Positions 28,088-36,229 of a DNA stretch of 64,000 nt are shown in pieces (positions within the stretch are counted from its first letter, which is position 1; each line of letters starts with the position of its first letter). The notes under the pieces were generated by a model, which ran no database searches, was not told the DNA's origin, and saw only the letters and a program-made list of their open reading frames with translations. Origin of the DNA: Ruegeria sp. ANG-S4. Lineage in GTDB: Bacteria; Pseudomonadota; Alphaproteobacteria; Rhodobacterales; Rhodobacteraceae. The stretch lies in the NCBI RefSeq assembly GCF_000814005.1, contig NZ_JWLK01000007.1:1-64000 (forward strand), written 5' to 3'. The translations under genes and the position numbers were made by a program.

Positions 28088-28587
28088 AGCAGCCCATCGG
28101 GCGGATCGGCGATGATGCGGCCCTTTTCCAGATCAACCGTTGGCACAACCTCAAGCGTGAAGGGCAGCAGAACGGTGGATTTCAGGCCCGGCCCGTGCAA
28201 CTCCAGCAAATCCGCTGCGCCGTGGTTCTGCACCGATTTGACCTGACCCAGAAGCGTGCCGCCGGTGTCATAAACCTCCAGCCCGATCAGATCGGTGTGG
28301 TAAAATTCGTCGTCGGGAAGCGACGGCAGCTGATCCCGCCGCGCAAACAGGCGCAGGCCTTTCAAGGCGTCCGCTTCTTCCTTGGTTTCCACGCCGCCCA
28401 AACGCGCCGCAAACCCGTTCTTGATCGTCCGTGTCAGAACCAGCGGATACCGCTCCGCGCCCGCCTCATCGGTCAGGGGAGAATAAGCCTCGATATTTTC
28501 GGGCACGGCGCAATAGCTTTTCAGCCGCACCTCGCCCCGCACGCCATAGGATCCCGCAATGCTGCCGACGCAGATCAGATCACTCAT
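28084..28587 (-). CDS. rimM: 16S rRNA processing protein RimM
   Basis: A 167-aa RimM with the N-terminal [20 protein letters not shown] domain and a C-terminal PRC-barrel containing [16 protein letters not shown]. It binds S19 and assists maturation of the 30S head. The ATG at 28587 (MSDLICVG) is preferred; it overlaps the stop of the small upstream ORF in the string ATGAGTGA. An ATG three codons earlier is possible. Confidence 0.95.
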   Translation of the reverse strand: MSDLICVGSIAGSYGVRGEVRLKSYCAVPENIEAYSPLTDEAGAERYPLVLTRTIKNGFAARLGGVETKEEADALKGLRLFARRDQLPSLPDDEFYHTDLIGLEVYDTGGTLLGQVKSVQNHGAADLLELHGPGLKSTVLLPFTLEVVPTVDLEKGRIIADPPDGLL

Positions 28588-28726
28588 TTGGCCCATCCGT
28601 TACACATAGCCCGTCCCGCCACTGCCCGATCTCTGCGCAGGCCTCGCGCTGGTTCGAGCGTTCGAAGAATACGCCCACAATAAAGGCGATCATCAGCAGG
28701 ATGGGAAGCCGTAACAGTCCGAACAT
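28580..28726 (-). CDS. 48-aa single-pass membrane protein between bluB and rimM
   Basis: An open frame of 48 codons. The N-terminal half, [20 protein letters not shown], is a strong membrane helix. A basic/acidic linker and a C-terminal domain with two cysteines (ACAEIGQW and DGLCV) follow. AGGA precedes the ATG. It starts five bases after the bluB stop, and its stop overlaps the rimM start by eight bases, as expected for an operon gene. It is too short for routine gene callers. The function is unknown. Confidence 0.65.
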   Translation of the reverse strand: MFGLLRLPILLMIAFIVGVFFERSNQREACAEIGQWRDGLCVTDGPNE

Positions 28727-28730
28727 GGTC

Positions 28731-29366
28731 CTACCGTATCTCGATGGGCAAAGTGTCGGCGCGGTTTTCCCAGCCGACCTGTTCCAGTTCCGGGGTATCC
28801 GACAAGGCCTCGGGCCAGCCCACGCAGAAATAGCCGATCAGCCGCCAGTTATCGGGCACCTTCAGATCGCGCGCCATTCGGTCGGGATCAAGGATCGACA
28901 CCCAGCCCAGCCCCAACCCTTCCGAGCGCAGCGCGAGCCAGAACAAGGTGATGGCAGAGACAACGGAATACCGCCGCATCTCGGGCATGGTGCCCGCGCC
29001 CAGACCTTGGCCCTTGTGGGTGGCATCGTCGCAGAACACGGCCAGTTGCACCGGGGCCTCCTGCATGCCGGACAGTTTCAATTGGCTGTAAAGTTGCGCT
29101 TTTTCGCCGGAATAGCCGTCCAGCGCCTTGGTGTTGGCGGCCTGGAAATTCTTCAGCGCCGCGTCGCGCGCAGCCGCGCTTTCGACACGGATCACGCGCC
29201 AGGGTTCGCTCAGCCCCACCGAAGGGGCCAGCCGAAACGCGTCGAGGCAGCGCGTCAGCACTGCCTCGTCCACGGCGTCGGTGCGGAACCGGCGCACGTC
29301 GCGCCGGAGCCGCATCAACAGATCGAACTGCGTGCGAAAATCGTCACTGAAGGCCTGATCCTGCAC
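28731..29366 (-). CDS. bluB: 5,6-dimethylbenzimidazole synthase BluB
   Basis: A 211-aa nitroreductase-fold flavoprotein. The BluB hallmark RRDVRRF is at 21-27, APSVGLSEPWRVIRV follows, and GLGLGWVSILDPDRM plus the C-terminal GWENR complete the family pattern. BluB breaks down FMNH2 with oxygen to make the lower ligand of vitamin B12. Its place in a ribosomal operon is odd, but cobC and cobD also occur in this window, so the strain appears to make cobalamin. Confidence 0.85.
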   Translation of the reverse strand: MQDQAFSDDFRTQFDLLMRLRRDVRRFRTDAVDEAVLTRCLDAFRLAPSVGLSEPWRVIRVESAAARDAALKNFQAANTKALDGYSGEKAQLYSQLKLSGMQEAPVQLAVFCDDATHKGQGLGAGTMPEMRRYSVVSAITLFWLALRSEGLGLGWVSILDPDRMARDLKVPDNWRLIGYFCVGWPEALSDTPELEQVGWENRADTLPIEIR

Positions 29367-29378
29367 GCGCTGGCCTGC

Positions 29379-29774
29379 TTATTCTTCAGCTGCTACAGCT
29401 TCTTCTTCAGCCGGAGCCTCAGCCGCCTCGGTTGCCTCGGCAGCCTTGGACGCCTTCTCTTCCGCGCGTTCCTGAGCCTTCTTGCCCGGAGTCCCCTTCT
29501 GCGGGTTGTTACGCTCGGCCTTGTCACGCGCACCGGCAGCTTCCAGCATACGCGCGATCCGGTCGGTGGGCTGTGCGCCCTGATCCAGCCAGTACTGGAT
29601 GCGCTCCATGTTCATTTTCACGCGCTCCTCGCTGTCTTTCGGCAGCAGCGGGTTATAGGTGCCCAGTTTCTCGATGAAACGGCCATCGCGAGGCATGCGG
29701 CTGTCCGCCGCTACGATGCGATAGAAGGGACGTTTTTTCGAGCCGCCGCGGGCGAGACGAATTTTCATTGCCAT
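29379..29774 (-). CDS. rpsP: 30S ribosomal protein S16 with acidic tail
   Basis: A 131-aa S16 beginning [21 protein letters not shown]. The core is about 80-90 residues. The remainder is a Lys/Ala/Glu-rich tail ending in an acidic alanine-glutamate run, a low-complexity extension seen in several alphaproteobacteria. AAGGAG eight bases before the ATG at 29774 decides the start. It leads the rpsP-bluB-rimM-trmD block. Confidence 0.95.
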   Translation of the reverse strand: MAMKIRLARGGSKKRPFYRIVAADSRMPRDGRFIEKLGTYNPLLPKDSEERVKMNMERIQYWLDQGAQPTDRIARMLEAAGARDKAERNNPQKGTPGKKAQERAEEKASKAAEATEAAEAPAEEEAVAAEE

Positions 29775-29798
29775 GGTGGTATCTCCTTTGAATGGCAT

Positions 29799-29821
29799 CA
29801 CGCCGAAGGCGTGTCTTTTTT
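29799..29821 (+). terminator. plus-strand intrinsic terminator inside a minus-strand operon
   Basis: A perfect 6-bp stem CACGCC/GGCGTG with a three-base loop, followed on the plus strand by TCTTTTTT. All neighbouring genes run on the minus strand, so the element points the wrong way for them. On the minus-strand mRNA the same hairpin reads as a C(UUCG)G-type loop just upstream of the rpsP ribosome site. Confidence 0.6.
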
Positions 29822-29843
29822 GGATGCCGGGCTGACGCCAGGC

Positions 29844-30140
29844 CTACGATTGGTGTTTCTTATGGTGTCGGATGACTTCCTGAATGATGAAATTCAGAAA
29901 AGCCTTGGCGAAATCGGGGTCCAGATCGGCCTTTTCCGCCAGGTCTTCTAACCGTGCGATCTGCGCAGCTTCGCGCGAGGGATCGGACGGGGGAAGGTCG
30001 TGTTGCGCCTTGAGCTTGCCAACGGCCTGCGTGTGTTTGAACCGCTCGCCCAGCGTATAGACAAGGATCGCGTCCAGCCGGTCGATGCTTTCGCGGTGAT
30101 CTTTCAACAGCGCTGCGGCCTGTGTCACGGGGTTGGTCAT
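29844..30140 (-). CDS. chorismate mutase (AroQ type)
   Basis: A 98-aa all-helical AroQ-class protein: the first helix has RESIDRLDAILVYTLGERFKHTQAVGKLKA, where the AroQ arginine and lysine contact chorismate. It converts chorismate to prephenate for Phe/Tyr synthesis. Its start overlaps the preceding GNAT gene stop by four bases, so it is co-transcribed with the acetyltransferases. Confidence 0.9.
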   Translation of the reverse strand: MTNPVTQAAALLKDHRESIDRLDAILVYTLGERFKHTQAVGKLKAQHDLPPSDPSREAAQIARLEDLAEKADLDPDFAKAFLNFIIQEVIRHHKKHQS

Positions 30141-30691
30141 TGGCCGATCCTCTCAGCGGTCAAAGCGGTGTCAGAGATGTCGATATGCGGGTGACGCCAG
30201 ATCTGAGCGTGCTTACCCAGAAGTTCGGCTCTTTCAATCTCCAGCGTCGCACCAAGCCGCTCAGCCAACGCGCGCGATCGGCCATTGGCATGGGCGATGT
30301 ACGAGATCACCCCGTTCAGACCTTGATGCCGCGCGGCAAAGTCGCGTGCGGCCTGCGTTGCTTCGAAGGCAATTCCTTTACCTTCGAATTCTTCCATCAC
30401 AACCCAACCAAGTTCGGGCTCTGCCCAACCCGGCGCATTCATCATGCCTGCCCATCCGGCAAACTGCCCGTTGGACCGTTCAGTAATGTGCCAGACGCCA
30501 TAGCCGTGAAGAGCCCACTGACCAATCCGTCCCGTCAAGGACCTCCAAGACTCAAAATCGTCTCTTGGCCCGCCAACCATATGGCTGCGTTCGGTCGCAA
30601 AGAACGCGGTCATCGCGGGCAGATCATCCAGATGCGGCGCGCGCAGGATCAGGCGCTCGGTTTCGACCGTTGGGATGGTGAAAGAGGTCAT
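30137..30691 (-). CDS. GNAT N-acetyltransferase (first of three tandem paralogues)
   Basis: A 184-aa GNAT-fold protein of the RimJ/RimL-like acetyltransferase_3 type. It shows IPTVETERLILRAP at the N terminus, WALHGYGVWHI in the centre and EPELGWVVMEEFEGKGIAFEA near the acetyl-CoA site. Four-base overlaps link it to chorismate mutase and to the next GNAT. The substrate may be a protein N-terminus or small molecule. Confidence 0.85.
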   Translation of the reverse strand: MTSFTIPTVETERLILRAPHLDDLPAMTAFFATERSHMVGGPRDDFESWRSLTGRIGQWALHGYGVWHITERSNGQFAGWAGMMNAPGWAEPELGWVVMEEFEGKGIAFEATQAARDFAARHQGLNGVISYIAHANGRSRALAERLGATLEIERAELLGKHAQIWRHPHIDISDTALTAERIGQ

Positions 30692-31236
30692 GCGTACGCC
30701 TCCATCCCGCCATTCACCAACTCGGACGGTGCCGGATGCCGCCAGATTTCCGATTTACCAAACTTGGGGTGCTCATAATGGTATTCGAACTGCGCACCCA
30801 AACGCTTGGCCACGGCCTTGCTTGCGGTGTTGTCCACGTCGATCAGAGAGATCGCGGTCTCCCACCCCAACACATCATACGCATGCGCACGCGCGGCCAG
30901 CGCGGCCTCGGTCGCGTAGCCTTTGCCGGTGGCATCGTTCATCAGCGTCCAGCCGACCTCGGGCTCGGGCCATCCCTCGGGGAACCACAGCCCGATCCGT
31001 CCGACATAGGTTCCGGTGTCTTTTTCCGCAGCGCTCCAGAACCCATAGCCGCGCATCGACCAATGACCCAGGATAGACGCGATCACGCGCCACACTTCAT
31101 CCCGGCGCAAAGGTCCGCCGACGAATTTTGAGGCCTCGCTGGCGAAGAATGCGGTATCCGCGTCCAGATCAGCCTCGGACGGCGCGCGCAGTATCAGGCG
31201 TTCGGTTTCAAGGGTAGGAATGCTGTGCAGGGTCAT
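30688..31236 (-). CDS. GNAT N-acetyltransferase (second tandem paralogue)
   Basis: A 182-aa GNAT of the same subfamily, sharing IPTLETERLILRAP, WSMRGYGFWSAAEKD and EPEVGWTLMNDATGKGYATEA with its two neighbours. The shared blocks point to local duplication followed by divergence. It overlaps both adjacent GNAT genes by four bases. Confidence 0.85.
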   Translation of the reverse strand: MTLHSIPTLETERLILRAPSEADLDADTAFFASEASKFVGGPLRRDEVWRVIASILGHWSMRGYGFWSAAEKDTGTYVGRIGLWFPEGWPEPEVGWTLMNDATGKGYATEAALAARAHAYDVLGWETAISLIDVDNTASKAVAKRLGAQFEYHYEHPKFGKSEIWRHPAPSELVNGGMEAYA

Positions 31237-31811
31237 GCGCGGCCCTCCGCCCCAGCGGGCATGTGGCGGTAAACCAGGGTGGTGCCGTCATCCTCGGGTA
31301 TTTCACGTTCAACAGTTGCGCCAAGACGTTGCGCCAGCCGTTCTGAGCGGGTGTTCCCTTTGACCACGAAACTTGCAAGCGTTTTCCAGCCAAGCTGATC
31401 GAACGCAAAATCACGCGCCGCGCTGGCCGCCTCGAACGCATAGCCGTGGCCTTCGCCGTCTTCCGTGAAGATAAAGCCAAGCTCAGGCTCAGGGTCTTCC
31501 GGCTCGAACCCCAGAACAACAAAGCCCAGCAGGTGACCACCTGCCTTCGCCTCAACCGACCAAAGGCCGTGGCCCCGCAGCGACCAGATGGCAACCATCT
31601 GGGCGAAATCGTACCACGCATCTTCGCGCGACATGACGGACAGATACCGGGCACGCGGGCTGGCCACGATCTGGGCGTAGGTGTCGAAATCCGACAATTG
31701 AGGCGCTCGCAGAACCAGACGCTCGGTTTCGAGCGTTGGGATGGTACCAGCTACCCGAGCCGCCAGTTCTACCCCTTGCGTATTCGGCGCAACTTCAAAC
31801 CGGAAGGTCAT
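31233..31811 (-). CDS. GNAT N-acetyltransferase (third tandem paralogue)
   Basis: A 192-aa GNAT sharing IPTLETERLVLRAP and WSLRGHGLWSVEAKAGG with the other two, but with a longer N terminus (MTFRFEVAPNTQGVELAARVAG). GGAGG eight bases before the ATG at 31811 decides the start. It is the first of the trio after ffh, 57 bp downstream. Confidence 0.85.
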   Translation of the reverse strand: MTFRFEVAPNTQGVELAARVAGTIPTLETERLVLRAPQLSDFDTYAQIVASPRARYLSVMSREDAWYDFAQMVAIWSLRGHGLWSVEAKAGGHLLGFVVLGFEPEDPEPELGFIFTEDGEGHGYAFEAASAARDFAFDQLGWKTLASFVVKGNTRSERLAQRLGATVEREIPEDDGTTLVYRHMPAGAEGRA

Positions 31812-31868
31812 TGCAAAACCTCCGGTTTGGCGCATGCGCGCAAGGATATGCAGGGGACAAAGGCCAAG

Positions 31869-33377
31869 TTACTTCTTCTTCCCGAACCCGCTCAGCCCCG
31901 GGGGCAGCGCCATGCCGCCGCCCATGCCGGACAGGCCGCCGGGCATCTTGCCGCCCATCGCCTTCGCCGCCTGTTCCAGCGCCTTGGGGTCCATGCTTGC
32001 GGCCATTTCCTCGGGCGAGGCTCCGCCTTTGCCGAACATGCCCTTCATGGCCTGTTTCAGCATCTTGCCTTTGCCCATCTTGCCCATCTTTTTCATCATG
32101 TCCGACATCTGCCGGTGCATCTTGAGCAGCTTATTGAGGTCGCTGACCTCCATCCCGGAACCGGCTGCAATCCGTTTCTTACGGCTCGCCTGCAACAACT
32201 GAGGGTTGGCGCGTTCGCGTTTGGTCATCGACTGGATCAGGGCAATCTGCTGGCGCAGAATCTTGTCGTCCAGACCCGCCTGATCCATCTGCTTGGCCAT
32301 CTTGCCCATGCCGGGCATCATGCCCATCATGCCCTGCATGCCGCCCATCTGGATCATCTGCTCCAGCTGAAGTTTCAGGTCGTTCATGTTGAACTGACCT
32401 TTGACCATGCGCTTCATCATGCGCTCGGTCTGTTCCATCTCCATCGTTTCCTGGGCCTTTTCGACCAGGGCCACGATGTCGCCCATGCCCAGAATACGTC
32501 CCGCAATCCGGTCAGGCTCGAAGGTTTCGAGCGCGTCCATCTTTTCGCCCAGACCGACAAAGCGGATCGGCTTGCCGGTGACCGCGCGCATCGAAAGCGC
32601 CGCACCGCCGCGCCCATCACCGTCCATCCGGGTCAAGACCACGCCCGAGATACCGACCTTCGCGTCGAACTCCTCGGCCACCTCAACGGCGACCTGACCG
32701 GTCAGGCCGTCGACCACCAGCAAGGTTTCGCGCGGGTCGACCGCGTTGCGAACCTGCTCGACCTCGTCCATCAGGACTTCGTCGATGTGCAGACGGCCTG
32801 CGGTGTCGAGCATATAGACGTCGTAGCCGCCCAGCGTTGCCTGTTGCTTTGCGCGCTTGGCGATATCGACGGGCTTCTGGCCGGGCACGATCGGCAAGGT
32901 ATCGACACCAACCTGCGTGCCAAGAACGGCCAACTGATCCATCGCCGCTGGGCGGTATACGTCCAGCGAGGCCATCAGGACCTTCTTGCCCTCTTTCTCT
33001 TTCAGGCGTTTCGCCAGCTTACCGGTTGTGGTCGTCTTACCCGAGCCTTGCAGACCGACCATCAGGATCGGGGCAGGTGGGTTGTCGATCTTGAGCGCAC
33101 CGGGGTCTTCCTCGCCGCGCAGTACATCGACCAGCGCGTCATGCACGATCTTGACGACCTGCTGGCCCGGCGTAACCGACTTGGTGACGGCCTGACCTGT
33201 GGCCTGATCCTGTACCTTTTTGACGAACTCGCGGGCAACCGGCAGCGAGACGTCGGCCTCGAGCAGGGCAACCCGAACCTCACGCAGGGCGGTCTTGACG
33301 TCTTCCTCGGACAGCGCGCCTTGTTTGGTCAGCCGGTCAAAGACGCCAGAGAGGCGTTCGGATAGATTTTCAAACAT
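31869..33377 (-). CDS. ffh: signal recognition particle protein Ffh
   Basis: A 502-aa SRP54/Ffh. It has the N-terminal helical bundle, the G domain with GLQGSGKTTTTGKLA (about 107-121), DVYRPAAMDQL, LDTAGR and TRMDGDGRGGAA, then a methionine-rich M domain (MQGMMGMMPGMGKMAKQM) that binds signal peptides and 4.5S RNA. The C terminus is a Gly/Met-rich tail ending GFGKKK. It directs co-translational insertion at the inner membrane. Confidence 0.97.
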   Translation of the reverse strand: MFENLSERLSGVFDRLTKQGALSEEDVKTALREVRVALLEADVSLPVAREFVKKVQDQATGQAVTKSVTPGQQVVKIVHDALVDVLRGEEDPGALKIDNPPAPILMVGLQGSGKTTTTGKLAKRLKEKEGKKVLMASLDVYRPAAMDQLAVLGTQVGVDTLPIVPGQKPVDIAKRAKQQATLGGYDVYMLDTAGRLHIDEVLMDEVEQVRNAVDPRETLLVVDGLTGQVAVEVAEEFDAKVGISGVVLTRMDGDGRGGAALSMRAVTGKPIRFVGLGEKMDALETFEPDRIAGRILGMGDIVALVEKAQETMEMEQTERMMKRMVKGQFNMNDLKLQLEQMIQMGGMQGMMGMMPGMGKMAKQMDQAGLDDKILRQQIALIQSMTKRERANPQLLQASRKKRIAAGSGMEVSDLNKLLKMHRQMSDMMKKMGKMGKGKMLKQAMKGMFGKGGASPEEMAASMDPKALEQAAKAMGGKMPGGLSGMGGGMALPPGLSGFGKKK

Positions 33378-33468
33378 GCCTTCGGCCTCCTTCGCCGGTT
33401 ATCTGGTGGCGCCTCCTAGATAGGAAGCGTCGGTTCATTGCACAAACGCCCCCTCCCACTGAATTGGA

Positions 33469-33502
33469 CGTGGGGGTCATGCCAAATGGCATTGCCCCCA
33501 CG
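33469..33502. other. long hairpin upstream of ffh
   Basis: A near-perfect 15-bp stem with one mismatch and one wobble pair, capped by a four-base AAAT loop, lies 92 bp before the ffh start and 84 bp beyond the stop of the minus-strand membrane-protein gene. There is no T run on either side, so it is not a standard intrinsic terminator. It could be a processing site, attenuator or 3'-end stabiliser. Confidence 0.6.
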
Positions 33503-33585
33503 GGCGAAACTCGCTGGTGGGGGGCGATCCCTGAACGACTCAAGGGACCGGAAGAACAGATGCTTCCGGATGTTTGGATGGGGCT

Positions 33586-34104
33586 TTAGGCCGATTGGCT
33601 GGCAGAGTCAACCTTACGTGCCGGAAGCCAGTCATTGACCGCGTCGACCAGACGATGTGCGCCCGATCCGCTGGAAAACGCCTCGACAATCGGATGTCGT
33701 CCCGCGCTCATACCCTCTTTCAGGATAAGAACAGGGCGATAAAGGGTCGATGGGCCTTTCTTGCTTCGCGAATACGTGGTCTCCACCTCCGCATGGGACA
33801 GGTTCGTTAGTCTATGCTCGACGACGTCATAGCTAAAGACCGACTTCCTGCGGATCAGGATACTGTTCTTGTTGCGGTCCAGTATGACCTGCACGCGTTC
33901 GACAAAGTCGTTAAATGCGCTGACTCCCATAACACCGCCGCCAAGGCCGAAAATCAGCCCGAACAGGATCGCCCATCCGCCCAGCATTATCAGGAACATT
34001 CCTGCGGCAACGAAGGCAAGAGTGAAAAAGATCAACGAGATGCCAATAAACCAGGGCGTGCTGGACAGGATCAATTGGTTCGGAGTGTTGCGTTTGATTT
34101 TCAT
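33586..34104 (-). CDS. two-TM membrane protein, unknown function
   Basis: A 172-aa protein with two adjacent membrane helices (about 18-40 and 43-65) and a cytosolic C-terminal ~100 residues rich in beta-like segments (VQVILDRNKNSILIRRK). The overall pattern resembles small bacterial PH-like membrane proteins, but I do not recognise a named family. It is divergent from proX and upstream of ffh. Confidence 0.7.
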   Translation of the reverse strand: MKIKRNTPNQLILSSTPWFIGISLIFFTLAFVAAGMFLIMLGGWAILFGLIFGLGGGVMGVSAFNDFVERVQVILDRNKNSILIRRKSVFSYDVVEHRLTNLSHAEVETTYSRSKKGPSTLYRPVLILKEGMSAGRHPIVEAFSSGSGAHRLVDAVNDWLPARKVDSASQSA

Positions 34105-34194
34105 GGCTGCTCGTTATCACGTGTTTTGCGGACTGTCGCGGCTTGAATTTGCATGCGTGTTGCGCGATGAGCGCCACAGACAGGAGGGCCCCCC

Positions 34195-34725
34195 ATGGAC
34201 GCATCATCGGTATTTCAGGATACGCTGCCGCTCAGCTCCGATGCGCTATTGGCGCAGTTGGATGACTGGGGGCTGTCCTATCGGGTGCACAGCCACGTCC
34301 CGCTGCGCACGGTCGAGGATGCAAAAGGGGTCGAAGGCCAGTTCATGGTCCCGGGTGAGAATGCCCTGCGGCTCAAGAACCTCTATCTGCGCAACAAGAA
34401 AAAGCGCAACTTTCTGGTGACGTTGGAACAAAGCCGTGAGATCGACCTCAAGGCGCTGGGCGCGGATCTCGGGATCGGCAACCTGTCCTTCGGCTCGGCG
34501 GATCGGTTGTTCCAGACCCTCGGGATTCGCCCCGGTGCGGTGAGCCCGCTGGCGATGATCAACGGGGTGCAGAATGATGTCACCTTTGTCATGGACGCAG
34601 CCGCGCAGCAAGCAGACGTGATCTATATGCACCCGTTGGTCAATGATCGTACCGTGGCGGTGGCACGCGCCGATCTGTTGGCCTTCCTTGATCGGATCGG
34701 GTGCGAAGTGACCTGGCTGCCCTGA
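34195..34725 (+). CDS. YbaK/ProX-type aminoacyl-tRNA deacylase
   Basis: A 176-aa single-domain editing protein of the prolyl-tRNA deacylase family, with KNLYLRNKKKRNFLVTLEQSREIDL and GIRPGAVSPLAMIN, typical of free-standing ProXp proteins. It hydrolyses mischarged tRNA, most likely Ala-tRNA-Pro, after transfer errors by ProRS. GGAGGGCCCCCC precedes the ATG. It ends one base before the convergent racemase gene. Confidence 0.88.
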   Translation: MDASSVFQDTLPLSSDALLAQLDDWGLSYRVHSHVPLRTVEDAKGVEGQFMVPGENALRLKNLYLRNKKKRNFLVTLEQSREIDLKALGADLGIGNLSFGSADRLFQTLGIRPGAVSPLAMINGVQNDVTFVMDAAAQQADVIYMHPLVNDRTVAVARADLLAFLDRIGCEVTWLP

Positions 34726-35466
34726 TCACCACTCAAGCGCCTCGTTAAGCGCCGCAGCGACATGCGCGGCAGAGGGGTTGATGAATAGATGCCCATCGGC
34801 TTCGAATACCGGGTCATCCAGATGGTCGGGAAAGGCCAGCGGAAGCTCGGTGCAGGCCAACAGGATCGCGGTGCCCGGCGTGGCGTGACGGTTGCAAAAG
34901 GCCAGCAGGCGGGTGTGGGCGGTTTCAGACGCGCCGCCATAAAAGTCGCTGTCGATCATCGCCTGCATCTCGGCAATCTCGGGCGCGGGCAGACGTGTAT
35001 TTGCGGTGATGCCCTCGGCGGCCAGCCGGTCGGCATAATTGCTGGCCTGCATTGTAACTGCGGTGCCAAGCACCAGCGCCTTTGATGCACCGGTTGAAGC
35101 GGTTGCCTCTGCCGTGGCGTCGAAAATGCTGAGAATGGGCATGGAAACCCCTTCGCGGATCGCATGCAGGCGGGCATGGGGCGTGTTTGATGCGATGATG
35201 CCAAAGTCGCAGCCCGCGCGTTCCAGTGTCAGCAAAGCCTCTCGGAACACGGCATCGAACGCGGCCCAACTTTCCTCGTCCCCTGCGGTGCCGCGCAGGG
35301 CGCGGGTTTTGGCCTGCGTGACTGATTCAATGGTCATAGGCGGAATCGGCAGGGGTGAGCCATGTCCCCTCGCCGCGAAATAGCGGCCTGCGCCTTCTGC
35401 GATTGCCCGATAGTAATCGACCGTCGACGCCCAGCCAACACCACCCAAGATACCAATTTTTTTCAT
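34726..35466 (-). CDS. aspartate/glutamate racemase family protein, Ser/Cys active-site pair
   Basis: A 246-aa Asp/Glu racemase-fold protein. In the two-base mechanism both halves usually carry a cysteine. Here the first motif reads ASNTPH (S93 in place of Cys) while the second, LACTEL, keeps C205. E. coli YgeA has a Thr/Cys pair, so a similar altered specificity is possible. The ATG at 35466 starts the usual MKKIGILGGVGW strand; the frame extends further upstream without homology. Confidence 0.82.
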   Translation of the reverse strand: MKKIGILGGVGWASTVDYYRAIAEGAGRYFAARGHGSPLPIPPMTIESVTQAKTRALRGTAGDEESWAAFDAVFREALLTLERAGCDFGIIASNTPHARLHAIREGVSMPILSIFDATAEATASTGASKALVLGTAVTMQASNYADRLAAEGITANTRLPAPEIAEMQAMIDSDFYGGASETAHTRLLAFCNRHATPGTAILLACTELPLAFPDHLDDPVFEADGHLFINPSAAHVAAALNEALEW

Positions 35467-35531
35467 TGAAAACGTCCAGCCCGCCCAAGCCATTTCGTGG
35501 GCAGACTGAACGTTCGAGGGGGGCGCGTCAA

Positions 35532-36113
35532 TCAGGCAGCCAATTCCAAAACTGCTTTTTGTGCTTTGTTCAGAGCGCCTTCGGCATCCAGCGCCATCTG
35601 GTCGGCGGCAACGATGTCCACATCCTGAATGCCGATGAAACCCAGTACATGCTTGGCGTAATCGGTGGCAAAGTCGATCTCGGACCCTACGGCGGTGCCA
35701 CCTGACGCGATGGCCAAAACAGCCCGCTTGCCTTCCAGCAGACCCTTGGGCCCGTTTTCGGAGTAAGAAAAGGTCAATCCGGCGCGGGCAACAAGGTCGA
35801 TCCATGCCTTGAAAGCGGCTGGTACCGAGAAGTTGTAAATCGGCAGTCCTATGACGACCGTATCGGCTTGCTGCAATTCTTGTACAAGCTCATCTGACAG
35901 GGCCAACTGGTCGCGTTGAACCGCATCGCGCTGATCAGCCGGGGTGAAGTTCGCGGCGATCCAATCTTCGGTCAACAGCGGCAGGGGCGAAGCGAGGTCG
36001 CGGCGGATGATGCGCGACGCGCCCAGATGTTTGACGACGCGGTCAGACAATTCGCGGGTTGCTGAACCGGTGCGGCGGGCCGATGCGTCGATGTGCAGGA
36101 TGGTCTTGGTCAT
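35532..36113 (-). CDS. azoR: FMN-dependent NADH:azoreductase/quinone reductase
   Basis: A 193-aa flavodoxin-like AzoR with the FMN phosphate loop SARRTGSATRELSD, the PIYNFSVPAAFKAWIDLVARAG segment and ASGGTAVG near the flavin ring. It reduces quinones and azo compounds with two electrons, protecting against thiol and electrophile stress. AAGGAA seven bases before the ATG decides the start. It is divergent from a LysR gene, likely its regulator. Confidence 0.9.
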   Translation of the reverse strand: MTKTILHIDASARRTGSATRELSDRVVKHLGASRIIRRDLASPLPLLTEDWIAANFTPADQRDAVQRDQLALSDELVQELQQADTVVIGLPIYNFSVPAAFKAWIDLVARAGLTFSYSENGPKGLLEGKRAVLAIASGGTAVGSEIDFATDYAKHVLGFIGIQDVDIVAADQMALDAEGALNKAQKAVLELAA

Positions 36114-36229
36114 GTCCGTGTTCCTTTGGTCTGGAAGTGTTTCTCCGCCTAATATGAGCGTTGCGCTGGCGAACAAAACTCGGATATACCAACAGGCATT
36201 GTTAGAATTTGCACATTGGGCGCGAAAGC

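Noticed and set aside
31446..33365. Plus-strand open frame of 639 codons opposite ffh and a GNAT gene
   Set aside because: His/Leu-rich translation mirrors the Met-rich ffh M domain and known coding frames on the other strand.
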